Shown: positions 25,449-36,297, counted from the stretch's first letter. The stretch is DNA of 64,000 nt from PALSA-612 sp963711315 (GCA_963711315.1 CAVQDQ010000002.1:806001-870000); one strand, 5' to 3'. The notes: a model not told the origin generated them from the sequence alone. Made by a program: numbers and translations.

Positions 25449-28400
25449 TGGCGACGCAGCGGCGAGAGCGCAAGGTCGTCACGGTCCTGTTCTGCGACCT
25501 CGTCGGCTTCACATCACAGCGCTGAGTCGATGGACCCTGAGGACGTCGAGGAGCTGCTGGCCCCGTACCACTCACGGCTTCGCTCGGAGCTCGAACGGTA
25601 TGGCGGCACGGTCGAGAAGTTCATCGGCGACGCGGTGATGGCGCTGTTCGGCGCTCCTGTCGCCCACGAGGATGATCCGGAGCGAGCGGTGCGGGCCGCG
25701 CTCGCCATCCGGCAGTTCGCGATCGAGGACGAGCTCGAGCTTCGCGTCGGAGTAACGACGGGTGAGGTGCTCGTACGGCTCGATGCACAGCCGGATTCCG
25801 GCGAGGGCATGGCGTCCGGGGACGTCGTCAACACGGCCGCGCGCCTCCAGAGCGCCGCGCCCGTCAACGGCGTGCTGGTCGACGAGACCACGTACCGGGC
25901 AACGCGGTCCACGGTCGATTACGAGGGAACCGAGCCAGTCGATGCGAAAGGCAAGGCGGAGTCGATCTCCGTGTGGGAGGCGGTCGAGGCGCGCGCACGT
26001 TTCGGGCCCGAGGTGCTCGACCACGTCGCCGGAGAGCTCGTCGGCCGCGAACGAGAAGTCGGCGCTCTCGTCGCCGCCCTCGATCGCGTTCGCTCGGAAC
26101 GCTCGCCTCAACTCCTGACGCTCGTGGGCGTGCCTGGCATCGGCAAGAGCCGCCTGTTGTACGAGCTGTCCCGCCGCGTCGACGCGGAGCCGAGTCTCAC
26201 GACCTGGCGTCAGGGCCGGTGTCTGGCCTACGGCGACGGCATCACGTTCTGGGCGCTGGCGGAGATCGTCAAGGCACAGGCGGGCATCCTGGAGGCAGAC
26301 GACGACGCAACCGCAGTCGAGAAGCTCCGCCAAGCAGCGAAGGAAATCGTTGACCCCGCGGACGCCGACTGGGTCGCGGCCCGGCTGAGGCCGCTCGCGG
26401 GCATCGAAGACCTCTCGGAACTCGGTGCCGGCCGCGGCGTCGAGGCGTTTGCCGCATGGCGCCGCTTCTTCGAGGAGCTCGCGGCGCAGCGCACGCTCGT
26501 CCTCGTCTTTGAGGATCTCCAATGGGCAGACGACGGGCTCCTCGACTTCGTCGACGAGCTCGTCGACTGGGTGACCGACGTGCCGCTGCTCGTCGTCTGC
26601 ACCGCACGGCCGGAGCTGCTCGCGCGCCGGCCGAACTGGGGCGGCGGCAAGCTCAACGCCTCGACGATCGCGCTCGAGCCTCTCTCGGACGACGACACCG
26701 CGCGCCTGATGAGCCCGTTGCTCGAGCGCTCGGTCCTCCCGGCCGACGTCCAGCAAACGCTGCTCGAGCGCGCCGGCGGCAATCCTCTCTACGCGGAGCA
26801 GTTCGCGCAGCTGTACGTCGAACGCGGCTCGGCAGACGAGTTGCCGCTCCCGGAAACCCTGCAAGGGATCATCAGCGCTCGCCTCGACGATCTACCCGCG
26901 GAGGAGAAGGCGCTCCTCCACGCGGGCTCGGTTGTCGGCAAGGTCTTCTGGACGGGCACGCTCAACGGGGGTAGTGAGCACGTCCAGCCAATCGTCCACG
27001 CGCTCGTGCGCAAGGGCTTCCTCCGGCGGCAGCGGCGCTCGTCGGTGGCGGGCGAGGTCGAGCTCGCGTTCGCCCACGCGCTCGTACGCGACGTCGCGTA
27101 CGGGCAGCTACCGCGGTCGGAGCGGGCTACAAAACACCGCGCTGTGGCCGAGTGGCTCGAGTCGCTCGGTCGACACGAGGACCACGCGGAGATGCTCGCT
27201 TACCACTGGCGCTCGGCGCTCGAGCTCGCGGGCGCCTCCGGCGAAGACACGACCGAGCTCGAGGAGCGAACGCGTCTCGCACTGCTCGAGGCGGGCGACC
27301 GAGCGTTCGCGCTCAATGCCTTCGCCGCCGCCGGCGAAGTACTACGTGGATGCGCTCGCACTCTGGCCCCCCGGGCGACGGGGCACGGGCGACGCTGCTC
27401 TTCAAGCGTGCCCACGCGCTCCATGTCGGCGGCTGACGAACGACGGAAGGAGGCGCTCGAGGAGGCCCGCGACGCGCTGCTCGCCATTGGTGATCGAGGA
27501 GACGGCAGCGCGAGACAGAGGCTTCGTTCGCGCGAGTGCGTGGTATCGGGGCAATGGCAGAAGATGCCCAGCACACATCGAAGCGAGCCAAGGAACTCGT
27601 CGCCGATGCGGGTCAGACGGTCGCGAAGGCCGCCGGCGTGCTGTGCATCTCGGCCCGGCTCCTGAAGCTCGCTGGGCAAAGAGCACGATGAGGCCGTCCG
27701 GATCGGCACGGAGGCGCTCGGCATCGCGGAGGAGCTCGACCTCGACGAGTTTCGAGTCCACGCGATGACCACGATCGGAGGTGCGAGGTTCTTCCTCGGC
27801 GACCCGAGCGGCGAAAAGGAACTTCAGAAGGCGCTCGACATCGCGCTCTGCCGCGAACTTGCTGATCGCCGGCACAGTGCTGAACAACCTGTCCGTCATG
27901 GCCTCGATCACCGACACAAGACGCTCTATGGCCCTGCTCGTGGAATCCCGAGACTTCGCCCAGCGCATGGGAGATCGCGAGACGATGCGATTCACGGAAG
28001 GAAATCTCGTCCACGACATCTGGGCCACGGGTCGCTGGGACGAGGCTCTCAGAGCGCCGGGGAATTCATCGCGGCATGTGAGAGCGGATCCCCTCACGTG
28101 CTCGAGTACTTCGTTCGTGAGGTCCGCGGCATGTTGCTCTTCGCCCGCGGGGAGACCGATGCAGCACTCGAGGACTTCCGGCGTGCCCGCGAGCTCGAAA
28201 GCGACCGGGGCGAGCCGGGACATCTAGAGTCCTATGGCGTATCCGCGTGCGCTTCGCTGCTGCTCGGCCGCGCCAGACGAGGCCCGCGCTTTCGCGCAGG
28301 AGTTCGCGGTAAGTCTCCGCCGGGTACACGACCTGTTCCAGTCTCGCCATGCCTGGATCGCTCTCTTCGCCGAAGAGCTCGGGATCGCGCCGATGCTCCG

Positions 28401-28681
28401 CGAGTTCGCCGACGCATCGTTGCCCGGTCGGCTGAGGGACGGCTGCTCTCGCTGCGCTCGACGGCGACCTCCGTCGCGCGGCCGACGTGTTTGATGCCGG
28501 CGGGTTCCTCCCGGGTGCGGCGCATGCGCGGACGCGTGCGGCGGAGGAGCTGTTCCGGACGGGCGAACAGCGGAGGGTGAGGCAGAGCTCGAGAAGGCGC
28601 TCGCGTTCTACAGCTCGGTCGGATGCGACGTTCTTCCTCGAACGCGGCGAGGCGCTACTCGCCCAGGCAGCAACCGGATGA
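25448..28681 (+). CDS. Class III cyclase-AAA ATPase-TPR regulator, copy 2 (multiply frameshifted)
   Basis: Same architecture as copy 1: cyclase motifs (FCDLVGF, FIGDAVMALFGAP, SGDVVNTAARLQ), ATPase (GVPGIGKSRLLYELS, LVLVFEDLQWADDGLLDF) and a TPR tail. The ATG at 25448 overlaps the stop of copy 1 (TGATG), so the genes are translationally coupled. The first 75 bases end in the same TGA frameshift as copy 1. Then 1.8 kb (25530 to about 27330) is intact, and the last 1.35 kb changes frame about ten to twelve times while staying homologous to copies 1 and 3 with no in-frame stops recognised. Either the tail has many sequence errors or the gene is decaying by indels. Confidence 0.7.
25463..25684 (+). 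repeat. 222-bp perfect repeat, copy B (cyclase domain)
   Basis: Identical to 22237-22458; see that entry. Both copies carry the same CAG CGC TGA G frame break. Copy 3 (28678-31929) has the corresponding site intact (CAG GCG GAG TCG CTG). Confidence 0.9.
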
Positions 28682-31600
28682 GCGAGCCTCGCCAGGAACG
28701 GAAGGTCGTCACCGTCGTCTTCTGCGACCTCGTCGGCTTCACGTCGCAGGCGGAGTCGCTGGACCCCGAAGACGTAGCGGCGATTCTCCGTCCCTACCAC
28801 GCCCGCGTTCGAACCGAGCTCGAACGCTACGGCGGCACGGTCGAGAAGTTCATCGGAGACGCGGTGATGGCGCTCTTCGGCGCGCCGGTGACCCATGAGG
28901 ACGACCCTGAGCGTGCGGTACGCGCAGCGCTCGCGATCCGCGACTTCGCGATCGAGAACGAGCTCGAGCTACGTGTGGGGATCACGACGGGCGAAGCGCT
29001 GGTTCAGCTCGATGCACAGCCGGATGCCGGCGAGGGCATGGCATCCGGTGACGTCGTCAACACGGCCGCGCGCCTCCAGAGTCGCCGCGCCCATCAACGG
29101 CGTGCTGGTCGACGAGACGACGTACCGGGCGACGCGTACCGCGGTCGACTACGAGGACGCCCAGGCCGTCGAGGCGAAGGGCAAAGCAGAGCCGGTCGCA
29201 GTGTGGGAGGCTCGAACCGCCCACTCGCGCTTCGGTGTCGACGTCGCGCACGAGGCGCGCGCGGGACTGGTCGGGCGCGAGCGCGAGCTCAGCGTCATCC
29301 GCGATGCCTTCGAGCGCGCGCGCCACGAGCGAACGCCGCAGCTCCTCACCCTCGTCGGCGTGCCGGGGATCGGCAAGAGCCGGCTCGTGTACGAGCTGTC
29401 TCGCATCGCGGACGCCGACCCCGAGCTCGTCATCTGGCGCCAGGGTCGCTGCCTCGCCTACGGCGACGGGGTCACGCTCTGGGCGCTCTCCGAGATCGTC
29501 AAGGCGCAGGCAGGAATCGTCGAGCAGGACTCGCCGGCCGACGTCGAGCAGAAGCTCCGAGTCGCGGTCGACGACGTTCTGGCCGATACCGGCGACGCCA
29601 ACTGGGTCGAGTCGCAGCTCCGCTCTCTGGTCGGCCTCTCGGCGGAGTCGGAGCTGCGCTGACGACCGCCGCGGCGCGGCGTTTGCAGCTTGGAGGCGCT
29701 TCCTCGAGGCGATGGCCGAGCAGCGACCGCTCGTCGTCGTCTTCGAGGATCTCCATTGGGCAGACGAGAGCCTGCTCGACTTCGTGGACGAGCTCGTCGA
29801 TTGGGTCACGGACGTCCCGTTGCTCGCGGTCGCGACCGCGAGGCCCGAGCTGCTCGAGCGGCGACCCGGACTGGGGCGGCGGCAAGCTCAATGCGACGAC
29901 GCTGGCGCTCCCGCCGCTCAGCGAGGATCAGACTGCGCTCCTCATCACGCAACTCCTGAAGCGATCCGTGCTGCCTGTGGAATCCCAGCAGGCGCTGCTG
30001 GAGCGTGCAGGCGGCAACCCGCTCTATGCAGAGCAGTTCGCCGAGCTCTTCCTCGAACGGGGCTCCACCGACGAGCTCGGGCTCCCCGAAACCCTCCAGG
30101 GAATCATCGCGGCCCGTCTTGACGGGCTTGCCGAGACCGAGAAGGACTTGCTGCGCAACGCGGCAGTGGTCGGCAAGGTCTTCTGGGAGTCGGCGGTTCG
30201 CAACGGAGTCGAGCGATGTATCCGCGACGCTCCACTCACTCGAGCGCAAAGGGTTCGTGCGGCGTCAAAAGCGGTCGTCGGTCGAAGGCGAGACCGAGTT
30301 CGCGTTCGCGCACGCGCTCGTTCGCGATGTCGCCTACGGGCAGATAGCACGCGCCGACCGCGCCGAGAAGCACCGCCGATGTCGCGGAGTGGATCGAGAG
30401 CCTCGGCCGCCCGGACGATCATGCAGAGATGGTCGCACATCACTGGCAATCGGCGTTCGAGCTCGCTCGTGCGGCAGGTGCGGAGGACGGCCGATGTCGC
30501 CGACCGCGCTCGCCTTGCCTTCCGCGAAGCCGGCGACCGCGCGGCCGCCCTCAACGCGTATCCGACGGCGGAGAAGTACTACGCGGAGGCACTCGATCTC
30601 TGGCCGGACGGCGATCCTGAGCGCCCGGATCTGCTGTTTCGTCGCGCTCGGTCGCTCCATCTTGCCGCGGACGATCGTCGTCAGGAGGCCTGGAGGAAGC
30701 CGGTGACGCGCTTGCTCGAGGCCGGAGAGCCCGAGCGGGCCGCGGAGGCGGAGGCGTTCCTTGCACACGGTGCCTGGTATCGCGGAGACCGTGACAGCGG
30801 TCGAACGCACTTCTCACAGGCAGAGGCACTCGTCGCCGACCGCGGCGCCTCGGCATCGAAGGCGCGCGTGCTCGCGCTCTCGGCGCGTTTCCGGATGCTC
30901 GAGGGAGACAACGAGCAGGCGATCCGCGTCGCGCAGGAAGCGCTCGGCGCTGGCGGAGGAGCTCGAGCTGGACGAGCTACGCGCTCACGCGCTGACGACG
31001 ATCGGAGTTCGTCGAAGACTCGCATCGAGTTGGCGAGCGGCCGCGCCAAGCTCGAGCAGGCGCTCGACATCGCCCTCGCCGCGGATTCACCGATCGCGGC
31101 CACGACGCTGAACAACCTCGCGGGTGCTCGCGATCTGGGAGGGGAGCTTTCCCCGCGCGCACGAGATCTACCCCGAGAGCCAGCAGGTGGCGGAGCGCTT
31201 CGGCGACAGGGCGCGCTTCGCTTCGCGCGTGGAACTGGATCTTCTGCGTCGTATGGCACCGGGCATTGGGACGAGGCGCTCGCAGCGGCCGAACGGCTTC
31301 ATTGTGGAGTGCGCGTCGTCGCCGCATTACGCCGAAGGGACTCGTCCGCGACGCGAGAGCATTCATGCGACTCGCGAGGGGCGACCTCACGGGTGCGGCG
31401 GAGGATCGCGAATGGACGCTCGAGCAGGCGCGACAGAATCCAGGATCCTCAGAGGCTCATCCGCCGCAGCTCGCCTCTCGGCAGTCGATTATGTGCTCCT
31501 GGGACGGGAGAGGACGAGGCACGAACGGTCTTGCCGACGAAACGATCGCGCTCGTACGGGACCACGTTCAACTGATCGGCGCGGCGAATCATGTCGTCTT

Positions 31601-31929
31601 CGTCGCCGGGCAGCCGGGAGTGCGCGACGAGCTATTCGTGAGCTCGTCGAGCGTTCTCCGGAGGGCCGGTGGAAGGATCTCATGCTCGCAGCGAGTGCAG
31701 GGAGATCTCAGCCGTGTGCGGCGACCTCTATGCGCGAGATCGGCGCATTCCGACGTTGGAGGCCCTCGCCCGGCTCCTCGGCGGAGAGGAACTGATCGAC
31801 GCCGGCCGTCGCGCGGAGGGCGAGGCCGAGATCGAGAAGGCACTCGCTTTCTACCGCTCGGTCGGCGCGACGTTCTTCGTCCAGCGCGGCGAGCGACTGC
31901 TGGCCGAGGCTCAGAGCGCTTCCGCGTAG
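28678..31929 (+). CDS. Class III cyclase-AAA ATPase-TPR regulator, copy 3 (multiply frameshifted)
   Basis: Begins ATG at 28678 overlapping the end of copy 2 (ATGA). The cyclase start is intact: MSEPRQERKVVTVVFCDLVG, FTSQAESLDPEDVAAILRPY, FIGDAVMALFGAPVTHEDD and SGDVVNTAARLQS, so all metal and substrate residues are present in one frame. After about 29083 the frame changes repeatedly (about a dozen times) while the ATPase (GVPGIGKSRLVYELS, VVVFEDLHWADESLLDF) and TPR parts stay recognisable. The 3' end overlaps the convergent dgt gene by 19 bases. A conserved protein with dispersed single-base shifts and no stops points to sequence error, but real decay cannot be excluded. Confidence 0.7.
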
Positions 31930-32861
31930 CTCAGCGCGAAGCGGTCGGTCATACCTGCAAGGAAGTCGACCGCCTCGTCGACGTCGTCGCCGCGCTCGAT
32001 CAGGTGGTCGAAGATTCGCCGGACGACATCGTGCGCGCGCCGGTGCTCGCCCTCGACCTGCGGCCCGAGGTACACGCGCTCGAACATGAACGACCGCAGC
32101 GAGAGCATCGCCTCCCCCACGTCGGGGCTCTGAACGATGTCGCCGGCCTCGGAGGACGTGTCCACGAGGTCTTGCACGAGCCGGTCGATGCGCTTCGCGC
32201 CGGTCGGCCCGAGCAGCTCGATCTCGTCGCGCGGCAGATCGGCTTCGCTCAACAGGCCGAAGCGAATGGCGTCGTCGATGTCGTGGTTGATGTACGCCAC
32301 GCGGTCGACGATGCGCACGATCTTGCCTTCCAGCGTCTCCGGTTCCTGCTCGCCCGTGTGCGTGAGGATGCCGCTGCAGACCTCGTGCGTGAGGTTGAGC
32401 CGCCGGGCGATGACGAACGAGTGCTCGTTGTGCCGGAAGCGCTGTCCCGTGCGCGCGTGGAGGGCCTCGTCGAGCGCCTCCTCGCCGGCATGCCCGAAGG
32501 GCGTGTGCCCCATGTCGTGGCCGAGCCCGATCGCCTCCACGAGGTCTTCGTTCAAGCGCAGCGCGCGAGCCACGACGCGCGAGATCGCGGACGTCTCGAG
32601 CGTGTGCGTCATGCGAGTGCGGTAGTGATCGCCCTCGGGGTCAATGAAGACCTGGGTCTTGCCTTTCAGCCGCCGGAACGGCTTCGAGTGGACGATGCGG
32701 TCGCGGTCGCGCTGGAACGGCGTGCGGACGGTCGACTCCTTCTCCGGCTTGTCTCGACCACGCGTCTCGTACGAGCGGACGGCGAGCGGCGAAAGGCTCT
32801 CCTCGAGCTCGCGGATTCGCTCCTCGAACGCCGTGTCAGATGATGATCGGGACAGTCCCAC
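31911..32861 (-). CDS. dgt: dGTP triphosphohydrolase-like HD protein
   Basis: 316 residues. It should hydrolyse deoxynucleoside triphosphates to the nucleoside and triphosphate. HD-domain metal ligands: His86 in RTRMTHTLETS, His115-Asp116 in GLGHDMGHTPFGHAGE, and Asp in VDRVAYINHDIDDA. The N-terminal 'SKPFRRLKGKTQVFIDPEGD' is the nucleotide-binding part of the family. The start at 32861 lies 26 bases inside the SDR gene's end. Clean frame, normal size. Confidence 0.93.
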   Translation of the reverse strand: MGLSRSSSDTAFEERIRELEESLSPLAVRSYETRGRDKPEKESTVRTPFQRDRDRIVHSKPFRRLKGKTQVFIDPEGDHYRTRMTHTLETSAISRVVARALRLNEDLVEAIGLGHDMGHTPFGHAGEEALDEALHARTGQRFRHNEHSFVIARRLNLTHEVCSGILTHTGEQEPETLEGKIVRIVDRVAYINHDIDDAIRFGLLSEADLPRDEIELLGPTGAKRIDRLVQDLVDTSSEAGDIVQSPDVGEAMLSLRSFMFERVYLGPQVEGEHRRAHDVVRRIFDHLIERGDDVDEAVDFLAGMTDRFALSYAEAL

Positions 32862-33592
32862 CGTCTGCGCTCCAGGCGGCGCCAGTCACATAGCTCGCAC
32901 GCTGCGAGCAGAGGAACACGACGACCGAGGCGATCTCCTCGGGCTCTGCAAGCCGGCCCAGCGGTCTGCCTGCGCCGACCTTGGCCAGGACCTCCTCGCG
33001 ATCTCCGCCCTGCTGATCGGCCAGTCCGCCTTCGCCCAGCCAGGCATCGGTTGCGGTCGGCCCGGGCGTGACGGCGTTGCAGCGAATCCCGTCCTTGGCG
33101 TAGAGATCGGCCACCAGGCGCGACAGGGACAGCACGGCCGCCTTCGTCACCGAGTAGTGGGGCATTCCCGTCGACGGGCGCTTGCCCGCCGTCGAGGACA
33201 CGTTGACGATTGCCGACCCCAGGGCCTCTCGGAGGTGTGGCAGCGCGGCGCGGATCGTCCGCACGTAGCTCATGACGTTCAGCTGCCAGTACGCGTCCCA
33301 CTCGTCGTCGGAGACATCCTCGAAGCGGGCCTGCCGCGCGATGCCCGCGTTGTTCACGAGCACGTCGAGCCCGTCGAGAGCACCCGCCGCCTCTGCCACG
33401 GCGCGCTCGGGCTCGCCGGCCACTTCGAGGTCGCACGTCCACGTGGATCGCTTCGCCGACGCCGGGCGCCGGTCCTCGTCCACACGTCGCGACGCGAGCG
33501 CCCTCCTCGACGAGCTGGGCCGCGACAGTACGGCCGATCCCGCGCGTTGAGCCGGTGACAAGGCACGCCCGTCCTGCGAGTCCCAGGTCCAT
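32836..33592 (-). CDS. Short-chain dehydrogenase/reductase (frameshifted)
   Basis: About 250 residues. Rossmann motif MDLGLAGRACLVTGSTRGIG at the start, then NNAGIARQARF, NVSSTAGKRPS (Ser), and MPHYSVTKAAVLSLSR with the catalytic Tyr-x3-Lys, NAVTPGPTATDAW and end WSADGGTVPIII. This is the classical SDR triad in a 3-ketoacyl-ACP-reductase-like frame. A frame change at about 33450-33490 separates the first 50 residues from the rest, probably a sequence error. The end overlaps the dgt start. The substrate cannot be assigned. Confidence 0.85.
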
Positions 33593-33612
33593 GGCGAGCT
33601 AGCGTATCGCCC

Positions 33613-34147
33613 GTGGCCACGCTCATCCTCGCCCGCCATGGAGAGACGGATTGGAACCGCGACGGCATCTGGCAGGGGCACGGCGACCCTCCGCTGAACG
33701 ACCTCGGCCGCCGTCAGGCGGCGCAGCTCGCGGAACGGCTGGCCAATGTCGAAGCTCGACGCGCTCTACTCGAGCGACCTGAGACGCGCCTACGAGACGG
33801 CCGAGATCGTCGGCCGAGCGAAGGAGCTCGAGATCACCGCCGATCCCGACCTGCGGGAGATGGACGTCGGCTCGTGGAGCGGTCTGACGACGGAAGAGAT
33901 TGCGACCCGCTTCCCGGGAATGACTTCCCACGACGGGGAGGCACGCGAGGCGTTCGACGCGAGGGCCGTCGGCGCGCTGACCCGCATTGCCGGTGCTCAC
34001 GAGGGCGGACGCGTCCTGGTCGTCACGCACGGTGGCGTCGTCCGGGCTCTCGAGCGGGACCTCCTCGGCGAGCCCAATAGCGTTCTTGGAAACTGCGAGA
34101 CGGCCGCGTTCTCGTACGAGAGCGGCACCTTCGCGCCGTTAGACTGA
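33613..34147 (+). CDS. Histidine phosphatase (phosphoglycerate mutase family, one frameshift)
   Basis: About 178 residues. The catalytic His is in LILARHGETDWNRDG (RHG motif) and the second in VLVVTHGGVVRALER. 'LDALYSSDLRRAYETAEIV' carries conserved Arg and Glu residues. The frame changes at about 33745 between LAERLANVE and SKLDALYSS. GTG start at 33613. Substrates of this family range from phosphoglycerate to alpha-ribazole phosphate, so no specific one is named. Divergent from the SDR gene 21 bases away. Confidence 0.88.
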
Positions 34148-34463
34148 CCGACCGCGCGGACGACTAACGCGCTAGTACAAGCCGCCTCAGGCTTGAAGGT
34201 CCAGACGACCGCGCGCGAGAAGGCGCCATTGTGCATTGATTGTCGCCGCGGCGTCGCTTGACATCGCTGCCGGCAATAAACACACTTGCACCACTTGGAG
34301 GGGGGAGGCACGGCGGTGAGTAGGCAGCCGCTTCGGTTCTCTTGGCTCGGTATGAACGCGCTCCGACTGTGTGTCGGTTCAATCGGCACGTGGGCAGGCG
34401 TGCTGTTCTCCACAGCGAATGGACTCTCGGCGACGACGGCTATGAGCGACGAAGGTTCACGAC
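34148..34463. other. Gap between the histidine phosphatase and the secreted hypothetical protein
   Basis: About 315 bases. A plausible ribosome-binding site (GGAGGGGGGAGG) precedes a GTG at 34316, opening a frame with a hydrophobic N-terminus (FSWLGMNALRLCVGSIGTWA). The frame continues out of phase through the next gene, so I do not count it as a gene. No RNA structure or repeat recognised. Confidence 0.4.
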
Positions 34464-34967
34464 GTGAACCGCACCCGCCTCGTCACGCTAGGGCTGTCAA
34501 TCGTTGCTCTCGCCCTCGGTGCGACGTCTACGCTAGGAGCGCCGGGGCCTACGGAAGTAGCACGCGCCTCGTCGGCCGCCACATTCATCAGAACTGAGCT
34601 AGATCTGAGGATGAGCAGGCGGTACGGGCATCTCTACAGCAAACTGCACCCAGCGCAGCAAGCCTTCATCAGCAGAGACACGTTCATCGACTGCGAGCGT
34701 CAGAGGGACGAGGCATATGGGCTCACGGTCAAGCTCATTGCCTTCAAGGTGATCAGGTCCTACGAGCAGAAGATTCTGATACCGGGAACTCAGCAGATGG
34801 TCCAGTCAACTGGGGTGAAATACAAGTACACGGTACGGACCGGCGGCGGGAGCACTTTTTCGATTACCGACGACTCGCACGCTGTCCGCGTGAACGGTTT
34901 CTGGAAGTGGCTGGTCACTTCAAAGGACGCCGATGCATACAAGGCCGGCCGATGCCGGATTACGTGA
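34464..34967 (+). CDS. Secreted hypothetical protein
   Basis: 167 residues with a signal peptide (MNRTRLVTLGLSIVALALGA, cleavage near STLGAP). The mature part is alpha/beta (MSRRYGHLYSKLHPAQQAFI, YEQKILIPGTQQMVQSTGVK, DDSHAVRVNGFWKWLVTSKD), reminiscent of the small cone-shaped NTF2-like fold with a closing 'GFWKW' strand. Two cysteines (DCERQ, GRCRIT) could form a disulfide. The GTG start is preceded by GAAGG. Not recognised at family level. Confidence 0.65.
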   Translation: MNRTRLVTLGLSIVALALGATSTLGAPGPTEVARASSAATFIRTELDLRMSRRYGHLYSKLHPAQQAFISRDTFIDCERQRDEAYGLTVKLIAFKVIRSYEQKILIPGTQQMVQSTGVKYKYTVRTGGGSTFSITDDSHAVRVNGFWKWLVTSKDADAYKAGRCRIT

Positions 34968-35019
34968 ACGGCATCAGTACCGCGCGTGGCCGCTCGTGGC
35001 GAAACGGCTACGCTCCCGC

Positions 35020-35270
35020 CCGTGGATGACTACACGAGCAAGTACAAAGGCGAGCAGGTCGAGGTCGCGCTCTTCGGCGGCGACTATCAGGAGGGCGTGC
35101 TCACGGCGTACTGCTCGATCGACGACATCGCCCACGTCGAGCTGAACGGCCACATCCTCATCCCGCTGCAGAACGTCGCCTCGCTCCACTGCTCGAGCCG
35201 CTGCGACGCGCCGGAGCCCGACTGGCCGCCGCGCGGACTCGGTGAGGAGGACACCGAAGAGGAGTCATAG
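35020..35270 (+). CDS. Small hypothetical protein upstream of the M48 protease
   Basis: About 83 residues from the GTG at 35020 (MDDYTSKYKGEQVEVALFGG). A longer version from 34986 is possible. It has a compact beta-rich core (DYQEGVLTAYCSIDDIAHVE, LNGHILIPLQNVASLHCSSR) resembling small Sm/SH3-like barrels, and an acidic tail (GEEDTEEES). Three bases separate its stop from the protease start, suggesting an operon. Function unknown. Confidence 0.6.
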
Positions 35271-35273
35271 GCC

Positions 35274-36103
35274 GTGACGGCCGCGTGGAATGTCCTCAAA
35301 GCCTGGCTCGTCACCGCCGTCGTCGCCGGCTTGCTGGGACTGCTCGGCTACGTCATCGGCGAGCTTCGCCTCGCCTCGATCTTCGCGTTCGCAGGGCTGC
35401 TGCTGTGCCTCAGCACGTACTGGATCGCCGATCGCGCGATCATGGGCATGCTCGGAGCTCGCGAGCTGCCCGAGGGCGAGAATCCCGATCTCCACGCCGA
35501 TCGTCGTGGGCCTCGCCGGCCGTGCGCAGGTGGTCAAGCCTCGGCTCTTTCTCCTCGACCGCGGCCCGCCGCTCGGCCTGGCGGCCGGCCGCGGGGTCTG
35601 GTCTTCGACGATCGCATTCACACCGGGCCTCCTCGCTCTACCCCCCGCGGAGATCGAAGGCGTGCTCGCACACGAGCTCGCGCACGTTCGCAACCGCGAC
35701 ATCGTCATCCAGACGCCGGTGGTGCTGTTCTCCTCAGCGCTGCTCGACCTCAGCCGCATCGGGGGCTTCCTCGAGCGCGCTCTCCTGTTCGTCCTCGGGC
35801 CCGTGTCCGCCGCATGCGAGCACATCCTCCTCTCGCCGAACCGCGAGTACGCGGCGGATCGCCTCGCCGCCGAGATCTGTGACTCTCCGCACGGGCTCGC
35901 CGCCGCGCTGATCCGGCTGGAGCAGGCAGTCGAGCTAGTCGAGTTCCAGGCGAGCCCGGCGTGCGAGCCGCTCTTCACCGTGAATCCACTCGACGAAGGC
36001 GGGCCTTTCGGGGATGTTCGTCACGCACCCGCCCGTGGCCAAGCGCGTGGAGCGGCTCAGGGCGCTCGACCCCGGCTGGCGCGAGAAGATCCGCGCTGCC
36101 TGA
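35274..36103 (+). CDS. M48 zinc metalloprotease, HtpX-like (two frameshifts)
   Basis: About 276 residues. Two N-terminal membrane helices (WLVTAVVAGLLGLLGYVIGE, ASIFAFAGLLLCLSTYWIA) precede the zinc site EGVLAHELAHVRNRDIVIQ (HExxH) and NREYAADRLAA, the third-ligand Glu region. This is the HtpX/M48 pattern of integral-membrane quality-control proteases. The frame changes near 35490 and 36000. Corrected, the C-terminus reads MFVTHPPVAKRVERLRALDP, the usual M48B ending. Probably sequence error. Confidence 0.85.
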
Positions 36104-36108
36104 AACGA

Positions 36109-36137
36109 GAGAAGGCCGCCTCGCGGGCGGCCTTCTC
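36109..36137. terminator. Shared terminator of the M48 gene and the rRNA operon
   Basis: Perfect 12-bp stem (36109-36120 with 36126-36137, GAGAAGGCCGCC/GGCGGCCTTCTC) with a 5-base loop, 6 bases after the M48 stop and 10 bases from the 3' end of 5S on the other strand. It can stop transcription from both sides. Confidence 0.75.
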
Positions 36138-36146
36138 GAAGAATAA

Positions 36147-36262
36147 TCCGGCGGCGTCCTACTCTCCCGGGGGCTTTCGCCCCGAGTACCATCGGCGCTG
36201 GCGGGCTTAACTGCTCTGTTCGGAATGGGAAGAGGTGTACCCCCGCCGCTATGACCACCGGA
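36147..36262 (-). rRNA. 5S ribosomal RNA
   Basis: About 116 bases on the minus strand, starting TTCCGGTGGTCATAGCGGC and ending GAGAGTAGGACGCCGCCGGA. The internal 'CCATTCCGAACAGAGCAGTT' and 'GGTACTCGGGGCGAAAGCCC' elements are typical of bacterial 5S. Third gene of the rRNA operon. Confidence 0.95.
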
Positions 36263-36297
36263 AATTGTGAGGTCCCGCGCGTTCCTCGCGCACCCTC

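Noticed and set aside
34286..34597. A 90-residue frame from GTG at 34316 with a good ribosome-binding site
   Set aside because: Its second half lies out of frame over the secreted hypothetical protein at 34464-34967, which has the better signal peptide and composition.
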